A DNA stretch of 64,000 nt from an uncultured Anaerotruncus sp. GTDB taxonomy: Bacteria > Bacillota > Clostridia > Oscillospirales > Acutalibacteraceae. A program made the translations under genes and the position numbers. Shown here piece by piece: positions 34,063 through 42,217 of the stretch. The stretch lies in NCBI GenBank assembly GCA_900539775.1, contig UQDL01000004.1, positions 1 through 64,000 of the forward strand, given 5' to 3'. The notes under the pieces are model-generated. The model saw nothing but the letters and a program-made list of their open reading frames with translations. It was not told where the DNA came from and searched no databases. Within the stretch, counting starts at the first letter, position 1. Every line of letters begins with the position of its first letter.

Positions 34063-34620
34063 TTATAAATCAATTTTGCCTGCTTCGCTGCCGTTTACAA
34101 CATAATAAGCCGCAAAATCCTCTGCCTTAACATAAATCTTAAGGGACTTGATTTCAGAAGCCTTTTTGCCGCAAGCCTTGCGAACTTTTTTCTCCACATC
34201 TGCGGCATTAAACTGCCTGCCTGCAAACTCAAAGAAAACCTCGTCTTTTGCCTTTGTTGCTTTTTTAGCTGCAGACTTAACTTCTTTTTCGGCAGCCTTA
34301 ACGGCGGATTTAACTTCTTTTTCTGCTTTTTCAGTGCTTGCCTTAACGGCCTTTTCTGCCTTTGCGGCTTTTTCTTTTGTTTCCTTAACTGCGTTTTCTG
34401 CCTTTACCTTTGTTTCCTGAGCAGCCTTTACTGCTTTTTCTTTAGATTCCTGTGCCGATTTAGCAGCCTTTGCCTTTGTTTCCTGAGCGGATTTTGCAGC
34501 CTTTTCGGACATTTCCTTTGCCGCCTTAACTGCCTTTTCGGTGGTTTCCTTTGCAGCCTTTACTGCTTTTTCCGTTGTTTCTTTAGCTGCCTTTGCAGCC
34601 GCATTTTTCTTAACAGCCAT
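34063..34620 (-). CDS. Ala/Lys-rich repeat protein with a DUF6465-like C-terminus
   Basis: Residues 10-86 are seven tandem 11-residue repeats of the type K-A-A-K-E-T-T-E-K-A-V, followed by more Ala/Lys/Glu-rich helix to about 125. Such hendecad repeats form long helices, as in histone H1-like, LEA-like or apolipoprotein-like proteins. Residues 127-185 (EVFFEFAGRQFNAADVEKKV) resemble the small DUF6465 domain found in gut Clostridia. Function is unknown; DNA or polyanion binding is plausible from the charge. It starts with MAVKK after a good binding site. Confidence 0.75.
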   Translation of the reverse strand: MAVKKNAAAKAAKETTEKAVKAAKETTEKAVKAAKEMSEKAAKSAQETKAKAAKSAQESKEKAVKAAQETKVKAENAVKETKEKAAKAEKAVKASTEKAEKEVKSAVKAAEKEVKSAAKKATKAKDEVFFEFAGRQFNAADVEKKVRKACGKKASEIKSLKIYVKAEDFAAYYVVNGSEAGKIDL

Positions 34621-34810
34621 GTTAATTTCCTTTCACATAATAATATATTTATATATTGTTTTTCAATTTGGTAAAGCATTTAACTTTACAACTAATATAT
34701 TAGTATGCGAAAATTGCAAAGTCAATATAAGCACCGAATAATCTACAAGCAGCAGCCCAAACGGAGACACGAACAGCAACAATTTGTGCAAAATAACCAA
34801 CAAATCGCCG

Positions 34811-35632
34811 CTAAAACTGTGCAAGCAACACAGCAACGCCGTCATTTTCATTGGTTTCGGTAACCGCTTTTGCCAGATTTTTAACCTTTTCGGAGGCATT
34901 TCCCATTGCAACGGACATGCCTGCAGCCTCAAGCAGAGGCAAATCGTTTTCATTATCGCCGAATGCCGCAGTGTTTTCTTTTTTCACATTGAAATAAGAG
35001 CATAAAAAGCCAAGAGCACGGCCTTTATTCGTGCCGCAGTTTAAAACCTCTAAAAAATTCTTTTCCAAAAGGCAGAAATCAAGCGAAGAATCCGAAGAAA
35101 GATATGACGCAAGCAAATTGCGCTCCTTCTCACAAGGCAAATTTATAAAAATCTCATCGGCGCACTTCTTTTTGGATTCAAAAAGAGCGCATATATCAGG
35201 CACAAGCCTGCGAGAACCGAAAATATAATCCCCAACGGGTGTGCCGGTGAATTTTTGCCTGTATTTTTCCATAAGGGCACTCTCAATATAGCCCACATCG
35301 TCTGCAAAAGCCTCATACAAACACCCTTTTTCGTTGAGAAAATGCATTATTTCAACCGATTTTATGTTTGGAAGCGGAGCAGAATAAATCTTTTTGCCGC
35401 TGCACAGCTCTGTTATGCAAGCTCCGTTTGAGGTGACGGCGCAATGAACGCCGGGCAGCCTTTTTACAGCTTGAGGCAAGCCGGAAAGCGGTCTTCCGGT
35501 TACGGGCACAATTTCAATTCCCCTTTCCGCTGCTTGTTTTGCTGCGGAAATAGTTTTTTCGCTTATCGTTTTATCATTTTTAAGCAAAGTGCCGTCTAAA
35601 TCAACACACACAAGTTTTATTTTTTCATTCAT
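34811..35632 (-). CDS. Cof-type HAD phosphatase
   Basis: The 273-residue protein has HAD motif I in CVDLDGTLLKND (residues 8-19), motif II in VTGRPLSG, a type IIB cap, and motif IV in GDNENDLPLLEAAG. It fits the Cof family, which removes phosphate from sugar phosphates, pyridoxal phosphate or nucleotides. The start at 35632 was preferred over a TTG five codons earlier because GGCGGTG lies just upstream. Substrate unknown. Confidence 0.9.
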   Translation of the reverse strand: MNEKIKLVCVDLDGTLLKNDKTISEKTISAAKQAAERGIEIVPVTGRPLSGLPQAVKRLPGVHCAVTSNGACITELCSGKKIYSAPLPNIKSVEIMHFLNEKGCLYEAFADDVGYIESALMEKYRQKFTGTPVGDYIFGSRRLVPDICALFESKKKCADEIFINLPCEKERNLLASYLSSDSSLDFCLLEKNFLEVLNCGTNKGRALGFLCSYFNVKKENTAAFGDNENDLPLLEAAGMSVAMGNASEKVKNLAKAVTETNENDGVAVLLAQF

Positions 35633-35762
35633 TTGCTTCACCGCCAAAAACGCCGCCGAAAATCAACACGGCAAGCGCCGATAATACATGTATATAAGCA
35701 GCGGCAACCGTTAAAAACGATTGCCGCAGAATAATAAGCCTGAATTTTTTACCTTTAAAGGC

Positions 35763-36920
35763 TTAATCGGCAAGCAATTCGTTTGCAAGAGCCTCAAGAG
35801 CAGGAACATCTGCCGGCTTCATTGCCGATTTAATTGTTACCGTGCTCTCGCAAACGGTAATATTCTTCATGCTTTCAAGAGTTGCTTTCATAACTCTTGC
35901 CGCACACGGCGCCCAAGAACCGTTTTCAATAATTCCGACTTTTCTGTTTTGATAAGCCTTGCTTTTAAGATGCGAAAGAAGCATTTCCATAGGAGGGAAC
36001 ACGCCGCCGTCATAGCTTGAAGCGGCAAGCACGATTTTGCCGTATTTAAACGCATCTTCAACAGCCTCTGCAAAATCATCACGGGTTATATCCGAAAAAG
36101 CAACCTTACAGCCTTTTGCCTCAAGAATTTCTTTAAGCTTAAGTGCGGCGTTTTTTGTGTTTCCGTAAACCGAAGCGCAGGCAATGAAAACGCCGTCACA
36201 CTCAGGCTTATAAGATGACCAAGTGTTGTAAAGATTTATATAGTATTCCAAGTTTTCGGTAAGAACGGGGCCGTGAAGCGGGCAAATTGTTTTAATATCA
36301 AGTGCCGCGGCCTTTTTAAGCAATGTTTGAACGGGGCCGCCGTATTTTCCGACTATGTTAAAATAATATCTTCTTGCCTCGCAAGCCCAATCCTCTTCAA
36401 CATCAAGCGCACCGAATTTGCCGAAGCCGTCTGCAGAGAAAAGCACCTTTTCGCTGCTTTCATATGTTACCATAACCTCAGGCCAATGCACCATTGGCGC
36501 CATAACAAAATTAAGCGTATGTTCGCCGAGGGAAAGGGAATCGCCTTCCTTAACCGTAAGTTTCTCAACAGACGGCGAAATATCAAAAAACTGAGGCAAC
36601 ATTGCAAAGGTTTTTGCATTGCCAACAAGAATTGCAGAGGGATATTTTTCCGTAAAATTCTTGATATTTGCGGCATGATCGGGTTCCAAATGGGAAATAA
36701 CAAGATAATCAGGCTGCCTGCCGCCGAGCGCAACTTCAAGATTCGCAAGCCATTCGGCTGTTTTTCTTGCATCCACCGTGTCCATAACAGCAATTTTTTC
36801 ATCCTCTATCAAATAGGAATTATAAGAAACGCCGTTTGGAATTATATATTGGCTTTCAAAAAGGTCCAAATCCTTATCGTTTACACCTATATACTTTATT
36901 GACTTTGAAAATTCTTTCAT
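35763..36920 (-). CDS. Flavodiiron protein (FprA-type)
   Basis: This enzyme reduces O2 or nitric oxide to harmless products in anaerobes. The N-terminal metallo-beta-lactamase-like domain carries the diiron ligands in SHLEPDH, MVHWPE, SADGFG and CPLHGP. The C-terminal flavodoxin domain (from about 250) binds FMN with ASVYGNTKNAA. The chosen ATG (36920) gives 385 residues; an alternative at 36932 is equally possible. The longer frame to 37031 would add a hydrophobic tail not found in the family. Electron donors such as rubredoxin are not encoded nearby. Confidence 0.92.
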   Translation of the reverse strand: MKEFSKSIKYIGVNDKDLDLFESQYIIPNGVSYNSYLIEDEKIAVMDTVDARKTAEWLANLEVALGGRQPDYLVISHLEPDHAANIKNFTEKYPSAILVGNAKTFAMLPQFFDISPSVEKLTVKEGDSLSLGEHTLNFVMAPMVHWPEVMVTYESSEKVLFSADGFGKFGALDVEEDWACEARRYYFNIVGKYGGPVQTLLKKAAALDIKTICPLHGPVLTENLEYYINLYNTWSSYKPECDGVFIACASVYGNTKNAALKLKEILEAKGCKVAFSDITRDDFAEAVEDAFKYGKIVLAASSYDGGVFPPMEMLLSHLKSKAYQNRKVGIIENGSWAPCAARVMKATLESMKNITVCESTVTIKSAMKPADVPALEALANELLAD

Positions 36921-37167
36921 ACTTAACACCATAGCCTTTCCGGCAACAAGTTGATTATAAACAGCCGCCGCAATCCCGTGTTGCCCAAACAGAAGCAACG
37001 GCAATATAATTAAGCAGTGTGATTTTTTCACGCTGTTGTTTTCTGTGATATTGCAACTAATTTACAGCTTATATAATAGTATATTACCATCAAAACCGCA
37101 AGTAAAAAAGTAACTTTTTCCCAATTTCGGCAGCCTGCTGAAATTATCAAAAAATGTCTGCGTTTTA

Positions 37168-37196
37168 TTGACAATCTTGCATAATGGTAGTAAAAT
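37168..37196 (+). promoter_or_regulatory. Promoter of ilvE
   Basis: TTGACA (37168-37173), 17 bases, TAAAAT (37191-37196), 36 bases before the ATG. No T-box or leader structure is seen. Confidence 0.8.
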
Positions 37197-37231
37197 TGTA
37201 GCAAATACTCTTAGAGAAAGAAGTAATTTTA

Positions 37232-38263
37232 ATGGAAAAGAAAAATATAGAATGGTCAGAACTCAGCTTCGCATATATGCCGACGGATTACCGCTATGTT
37301 TCATATTTTAAAGATGGCAAGTGGGATGACGGCGCACTTATCACAGACCCGAATATCACAATTAACGAATGTGCAGGTGTGCTTCAATATGCACAAACTG
37401 TTTTCGAGGGCTTAAAGGCATACACCACCGAGGATGGCAAAATCGTTTGCTTCAGACCGGATTTAAATGCAGAAAGGCTCAGACAATCCGCAGAAAGGCT
37501 TGAAATTCCGCCCTTCCCGGAGGACAGATTTATTAAAGCGGTTGAAGAAGTTGTTAAAGCAAATGCAGCTTGGGTTCCGCCTTACGGCTCAGGAGCAACT
37601 CTTTACATTCGCCCGTACATATTCGGCTCTAACGCAGTTATAGGAGTTAAGCCGGCAGACGAATATCAATTCAGAATTCTTTGCACACCGGTTGGCCCGT
37701 ATTTCAAGGGCGGTGCAAAGCCGATTACAATTCGCGTAAGCGATTTTGATCGTGCAGCACCTCACGGAACCGGCAACATTAAGGCAGGCCTTAACTATGC
37801 CATGAGCCTTTATGCGATTGTTGACGCTCATAAGCAGGGCTACGATGAAAATATGTATCTTGATGCGGCAACAAGAACTTATGTTGAAGAAACAGGCGGC
37901 GCAAACTTCCTGTTTGTTACAAAAGACGGCACAGTTGTTACTCCTAAATCGAATTCAATTCTTCCGTCTATCACAAGGCGTTCGCTTTGCGTTGTTGCAG
38001 AAGAAATTTTAGGCCTTAAAGTTGAGCACAGAAAGGTTGCTTTTGAAGAAGTTAAAGACTTTGCCGAATGCGGACTTTGCGGCACTGCGGCAGTTATCAG
38101 CCCCGTTGGCAAAATTGTTGACCACGGCAACGAAATCTGCTTCCCTTCAGGCATGGAAGAAATGGGCCCCGTTACCAAAAAGCTTTATGACACGCTTACC
38201 GGTATTCAAATGGGCAAAATTGAAGGCCCCAAGGGCTGGGTTCACGAAATCACAACAGACTGA
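37232..38263 (+). CDS. ilvE: Branched-chain amino acid aminotransferase
   Basis: The 343-residue enzyme transfers amino groups between glutamate and the keto acids of Leu, Ile and Val. It is a fold-type IV PLP enzyme: the PLP lysine lies in GTGNIKAGLNYAMSL, followed by EETGGANFLFV and ITRRSL. Length and sequence fit the longer (about 340-360) IlvE group. A single-gene unit with its own promoter and terminator. It follows AGAAAGAAGT, a moderate binding site. Confidence 0.94.
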   Translation: MEKKNIEWSELSFAYMPTDYRYVSYFKDGKWDDGALITDPNITINECAGVLQYAQTVFEGLKAYTTEDGKIVCFRPDLNAERLRQSAERLEIPPFPEDRFIKAVEEVVKANAAWVPPYGSGATLYIRPYIFGSNAVIGVKPADEYQFRILCTPVGPYFKGGAKPITIRVSDFDRAAPHGTGNIKAGLNYAMSLYAIVDAHKQGYDENMYLDAATRTYVEETGGANFLFVTKDGTVVTPKSNSILPSITRRSLCVVAEEILGLKVEHRKVAFEEVKDFAECGLCGTAAVISPVGKIVDHGNEICFPSGMEEMGPVTKKLYDTLTGIQMGKIEGPKGWVHEITTD

Positions 38264-38298
38264 TTTAAACACGACTCAAAAATTGAACACAAAAAATT

Positions 38299-38330
38299 AT
38301 CCACCCGAAACATTCCGGGTGGATTTTTTT
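38299..38330 (+). terminator. Terminator of ilvE
   Basis: ATCCACCCG pairs with CGGGTGGAT around AAACATTC, followed by TTTTTTT. Confidence 0.87.
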
Positions 38331-38357
38331 GCGCATTCTGCCGAATTTAATGCAAAC

Positions 38358-39332
38358 TTACCTGAGCAGCATATCCAAAAATTCGCTTTTTGAATTTGAG
38401 ATTGTTTTCATTGCGGTTTTAACATCCGTTAAGCACTCATAGCTGTACCAAGGTGCTTCGCAGTTCACCATTGAAAGCAGCCACGGACAGATTTCCCGAC
38501 TGATAATATACTTTGTTATGGCAAAATCACGGCGCACATTTTTTGTTGGATAAGATTTGCTGTAAAGTGAAAAATCCGTTAGCAGCAGAAAAACGCCCTG
38601 CTGATATTTCATTAAATCATTAGTGGGAATATCAATAAGCAAGGCCTCCGGAGATTCCTGCTGAGCACGAGCCTCATATGTTTCCATAGCCTTTTTGATT
38701 GCTGCACGGGAAAGATCGTTCGGGCGCAGTTTCAGAAGCTCCTCGCCGGAATTAAGCACCGTTACCTTATATGAATTAAGCCAACATTCGGCGGTTATAA
38801 TATCACTGGTATAATTATCATAATTTTCAGTTTCTGCCGTGTAAAGCACAATATCATCGGCATATTCCGTTCTGTTTTTCAGAGCAAAGGAAAGCGCCAC
38901 ATAAAGCGATTTTGTGAAATCGATAAACGGCGAAACATCCAAATAATGCTGTGAAAAAGCGCAAAGCTCATAAAGGCGATACGGCGATGCCTCTCCGAAA
39001 AGTGTCCTAAACACATCATAATAACTGCCGAGTGATTTATAATAATCAAGCAAAAACTCGCTGTTTACATTTGTTATAACAGAGCCTTTTTCAAGCAGCT
39101 TTTTCTTATTTCTGAGCAAAGTGGGCACAAGCGGGCGCGACAAATCATTTATCCTTTCCCCTCGATAAAAAATTTTTTGCTTGTTTGCTTCAAAGGGCTT
39201 CTTTATCAGTTGATCAAATTCTGAAACTGTGCCTATGAATTTTTCATTTATGCTGAAATCATAATCAAATTCATTTTCAAGAGCTTTGCCGATATCGCTT
39301 AGTGCGGTTTTAAATTTGCCTATATTTTCCAT
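38358..39332 (-). CDS. FRG-domain protein
   Basis: Residues 40-150 contain the FRG pattern: IFYRGERINDLSRPLVPTLLR, followed by AFSQHYLDVSPFIDFTKSLYVALSFAL. FRG domains are named for the Phe/Tyr-Arg-Gly core and occur in stress- and phage-associated proteins of unknown activity. The rest of the 324 residues is helical with no second domain I recognise. It faces ilvE convergently. It has no toxin or antitoxin partner next to it. A good AAAATATG start with weak binding site is used. Confidence 0.82.
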   Translation of the reverse strand: MENIGKFKTALSDIGKALENEFDYDFSINEKFIGTVSEFDQLIKKPFEANKQKIFYRGERINDLSRPLVPTLLRNKKKLLEKGSVITNVNSEFLLDYYKSLGSYYDVFRTLFGEASPYRLYELCAFSQHYLDVSPFIDFTKSLYVALSFALKNRTEYADDIVLYTAETENYDNYTSDIITAECWLNSYKVTVLNSGEELLKLRPNDLSRAAIKKAMETYEARAQQESPEALLIDIPTNDLMKYQQGVFLLLTDFSLYSKSYPTKNVRRDFAITKYIISREICPWLLSMVNCEAPWYSYECLTDVKTAMKTISNSKSEFLDMLLR

Positions 39333-39402
39333 ATTTTTTTATCACCGAGAACATTATACTATAAAAAGTTTGTTAAAAAAAGAACAAATTATAAATCTTT
39401 TA

Positions 39403-39431
39403 TTGATTTTAAAATAACTAAGTGTTATCAT
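39403..39431 (+). promoter_or_regulatory. Promoter of the hydrogenase gene
   Basis: TTGATT (39403-39408), 17 bases, TATCAT (39426-39431), 28 bases before the ATG. Confidence 0.65.
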
Positions 39432-39458
39432 AAGGGCGAATAGGAGAGTGTAATAACT

Positions 39459-40970
39459 ATGAGAGGAATAAAAACATCAAAATCCCGAATAAGAAAAACC
39501 ATTTTCACAGAAGTTGCGAAACTTGCTTACAAAGGCTGGGATGAAAAGGAATTTCAAAACCTGCCATATAAAATCATCAACGGCGATGTTGCGCAATACA
39601 GGGACAGTGTTTTCGTTGAAAGAGAAGTTGTGGCAGAAAGACTTCGTGCGGCAATGGGGCTTTCACTCAGAGATTTCAACGATTTCAATTCCATTTGCGA
39701 AGGAATTGACGAAAGCTTGGTAGATGAAAAATACTATGAAGCGCCGCTTATTGACATTATCAAGTTTGCCTGCAACAGATGCCCGGAAAACAAGGTGTTT
39801 GTTACGAATGGGTGCCAAAACTGCCTTGAGCATCCCTGCGTTGAGGTTTGCCCTAAAAAAGCAATTTCAATTAAAAACGGCAGATCTTTTATTGACCAGG
39901 AAAAATGCATTAAATGCGGTTTATGCACAAACGCCTGCGAATACAATGCAATAATCAGACAAGAGCGCCCGTGCGCCAAGGTTTGCGGCATGAATGCAAT
40001 CAAATCGGACGAACTCGGCAGAGCCGAAATAGATCCCGACAAATGTGTTTCATGCGGCATGTGCCTTGTTAACTGCCCGTTTGGTGCTATTATAGATAAG
40101 AGCCAAATTTATCAAACAATCACTGCCCTTAAAAGCGACACTCCCGTTTATGCCGCCATTGCGCCTGCATTTGCCGGCCAATTCGGCAATGTGAGCACGG
40201 GAAAAATCCGCACCGCATTCAAGGAGCTTGGATTTGAGGATGTGGTTGAAGTTGCAATCGGTGCAGATCTTTGCACAATAGAAGAGGCTCAGGATTTCAT
40301 GAAAGAGGTGCCGGAAAAGCAACCGTTTATGGCAACTTCATGCTGTCCTGCATGGTCTGTTATGGCCAAAAAGCTTTTCCCTGAATTTGCATCATACATT
40401 TCCATGGCTCTTACCCCGATGGTGCTTACCGCAAGACTCATAAAAGAAAAACACCCGGATTGCAAGGTTGTTTTTGTGGGCCCGTGTGCCGCTAAGAAGC
40501 TTGAAGCGAGCCGACGCACCATAAGAAGCTATGTTGATTTTGTGCTCACCTTTGAAGAACTCAGCGCAATTCTTGAAGCTAAAGAGATTGACATTGCCGC
40601 TTGCGAAGAAAGCGAACCGCTCAGCGGATCAAGCGGAGACGGCAAGGGCTTTGCAGTAAGCGGAGGCGTTGCAAAAGCAGTTGAGGATGCAATTCATGAA
40701 CTTGACCCCGAAAGGGAGGTTCTTACGGCAAGAGCAGAAGGATTGCCCGACTGCCGCAAAATGCTTCAGCTTGCAAAGGCAGGCAAATACAACGGTTATC
40801 TGCTTGAGGGCATGGCTTGCCCGGGAGGCTGCGTTGCCGGTGCCGGCACGATTCAGCCCGTTAAGAAAACAACCGTTGCGGTTAACATGGCTGTAAAAAC
40901 AAGCGAAAATCAGAGCGTTTTAAGCTCCGAATACAAAGAATACCTTCACATTTTGGAAGAAAAAAAATAA
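39459..40970 (+). CDS. Monomeric [FeFe] hydrogenase
   Basis: The 503-residue protein evolves or takes up H2. Cys-rich segments between about 105 and 215 (CQNCLEHPCVEVCP, CIKCGLCTNACE, CVSCGMCLVNCP) hold ferredoxin-type clusters. The H-cluster domain follows with the three signatures TSCCPAW, GPCAAKK and EGMACPGGCVAGAG. TSCCP instead of TSCSP suggests the group B type, whose physiological role is unclear. It stands alone: no maturases (HydEFG) or NADH-linked subunits lie in the window. Confidence 0.93.
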   Translation: MRGIKTSKSRIRKTIFTEVAKLAYKGWDEKEFQNLPYKIINGDVAQYRDSVFVEREVVAERLRAAMGLSLRDFNDFNSICEGIDESLVDEKYYEAPLIDIIKFACNRCPENKVFVTNGCQNCLEHPCVEVCPKKAISIKNGRSFIDQEKCIKCGLCTNACEYNAIIRQERPCAKVCGMNAIKSDELGRAEIDPDKCVSCGMCLVNCPFGAIIDKSQIYQTITALKSDTPVYAAIAPAFAGQFGNVSTGKIRTAFKELGFEDVVEVAIGADLCTIEEAQDFMKEVPEKQPFMATSCCPAWSVMAKKLFPEFASYISMALTPMVLTARLIKEKHPDCKVVFVGPCAAKKLEASRRTIRSYVDFVLTFEELSAILEAKEIDIAACEESEPLSGSSGDGKGFAVSGGVAKAVEDAIHELDPEREVLTARAEGLPDCRKMLQLAKAGKYNGYLLEGMACPGGCVAGAGTIQPVKKTTVAVNMAVKTSENQSVLSSEYKEYLHILEEKK

Positions 40971-40986
40971 TTACGGAAAAGCAATA

Positions 40987-41025
40987 CTCCCGCAAGCAAA
41001 ACGCCTGCGGGAGCTTTTATTTTCT
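40987..41025 (+). terminator. Terminator of the hydrogenase gene
   Basis: CTCCCGCA pairs with TGCGGGAG, followed by CTTTTATTTT. Confidence 0.85.
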
Positions 41026-41144
41026 TGATTTGATTTTCCCCCGCCAAACGGAGCAAATTCGGCTTTTTTGTTAAACTCAAATTCCAACAGACGATAAAAA
41101 CGGCTTAAAATTCTTACAAATATATAAACCCTGTAATTACAAAC

Positions 41145-41173
41145 TTGCATATGCTGTAACAATATGCTATACT
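41145..41173 (+). promoter_or_regulatory. Promoter of the TetR-family gene
   Basis: TTGCAT (41145-41150), 17 bases, TATACT (41168-41173), 43 bases before the ATG. Confidence 0.72.
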
Positions 41174-41216
41174 CTAAAAAACATAAATTGTAGAAAAATC
41201 ATTAAAGGAGAAAATC

Positions 41217-41753
41217 ATGGCAGAAAAAACAAAAATGCAGATTTTAAAAAGCTTTTCTGCCCTGCTTACGAATCACGAGCTTGATAAAATAACGGTTACC
41301 ATGCTTGTGGAGGAATGCCATATAAGCAGGCAAACATTTTATTATCATTTTGCGGACATTCAGGCACTCATAGATTGGGGCGTAAAAAAATACACACAAG
41401 GCTGTGTTAACGATGCCAAAAAGGCGGCAAACATTGAAGAAGCCACAATAATTTATCTTACTAAAATTGATGAAAGCAAGCTTTTTCTGCGCAAATGCTT
41501 TTCCTCATCTCTTTCCGGCTATATGACGGGGCTTATTCGCAACAGCATAATGGAATACACCTCTGAATTTTATTCTCAGTTTATCAACTTTGGATATAAA
41601 GACAGCAGCGAGGTTGATTTTGCCATTGAATTTACTGCAAACGGGGTAACGGGATTCATTATTTCCATGCTCTATTCAAAATCCGAAACAGATATAAAAG
41701 CCCTTGCAGCCAAGATGAACGACTACATATTTACAAAGCTTGTTAAAAGATGA
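41217..41753 (+). CDS. TetR-family transcriptional regulator
   Basis: The 178-residue protein has a TetR-type DNA-binding domain at 8-55: ILKSFSALLTNHELDKITVTMLVEECHISRQTFYYHFADIQ. The recognition helix ends with the typical TFYYHF. The C-terminal ligand domain resembles that of DhaS-like regulators. Neither neighbour is an obvious target, so its regulon is unknown. It follows AAAGGAG at good spacing. Confidence 0.88.
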   Translation: MAEKTKMQILKSFSALLTNHELDKITVTMLVEECHISRQTFYYHFADIQALIDWGVKKYTQGCVNDAKKAANIEEATIIYLTKIDESKLFLRKCFSSSLSGYMTGLIRNSIMEYTSEFYSQFINFGYKDSSEVDFAIEFTANGVTGFIISMLYSKSETDIKALAAKMNDYIFTKLVKR

Positions 41754-41790
41754 AAAAAGCGGTGCGATAAAAAATCGCTCCGCTTTTACT
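41754..41790 (+). terminator. Terminator of the TetR-family gene
   Basis: AAAGCGG-GCGAT pairs with ATCGC-CCGCTTT around AAAAA, ending in TTTTACTTT. Confidence 0.75.
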
Positions 41791-41835
41791 TTGTGTTATT
41801 TGTTTATTTTGCGTTATACGGCCGAGGCACGGCGT

Positions 41836-42012
41836 TTAAACAAATTGATTTGCGGCAGAATCATATTCATAGCCGATACTGCGCAAGCTGCTTTGCAGCT
41901 CTGTTTTATCGCAGCCCAAATCGTCGCAAAGCGCATCAAGGTTTGAATAGAAATCACGCAACTTCATATTAACAACGCTTAAACACAAAACAGGATCTTT
42001 TGGCAAAGACAT
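41836..42012 (-). CDS. DUF4250 protein
   Basis: This 58-residue protein starts MSLPKDPVLCLSVVNMKLRDFY and ends IGYEYDSAANQFV, the full-length pattern of the DUF4250 family of Firmicutes. Function is unknown. The ATG at 42012 was preferred over a GTG three codons earlier because AAAGGA then has normal spacing. It is a single gene facing the TetR gene. Confidence 0.87.
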   Translation of the reverse strand: MSLPKDPVLCLSVVNMKLRDFYSNLDALCDDLGCDKTELQSSLRSIGYEYDSAANQFV

Positions 42013-42217
42013 AATATTCACAATTCCTTTCCCCGCGGCAATGCGGCAAACAGCCGCAAAAAGCGCCGTGTGTGCTCTTTAATATAAAATTACCATAAAT
42101 ATTTTAGTTTTTCAAGAAATTATGAATAATAAAATATTGAATATTGCGGCAATTTGTGTAATAATATATTAACTAATTATTATATATTAAATATTATACT
42201 AAGTATCGGTGATGAAA

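Noticed and set aside
34148..34420. Plus-strand ORF in the repeat protein gene
   Set aside because: It is the reverse reading of the Lys/Ala repeats and has no ribosome site.
42013..42217. T-box leader before gltX
   Set aside because: The region lacks the conserved T-box sequence and any terminator-antiterminator pair; only an AT-rich promoter-like stretch is seen.
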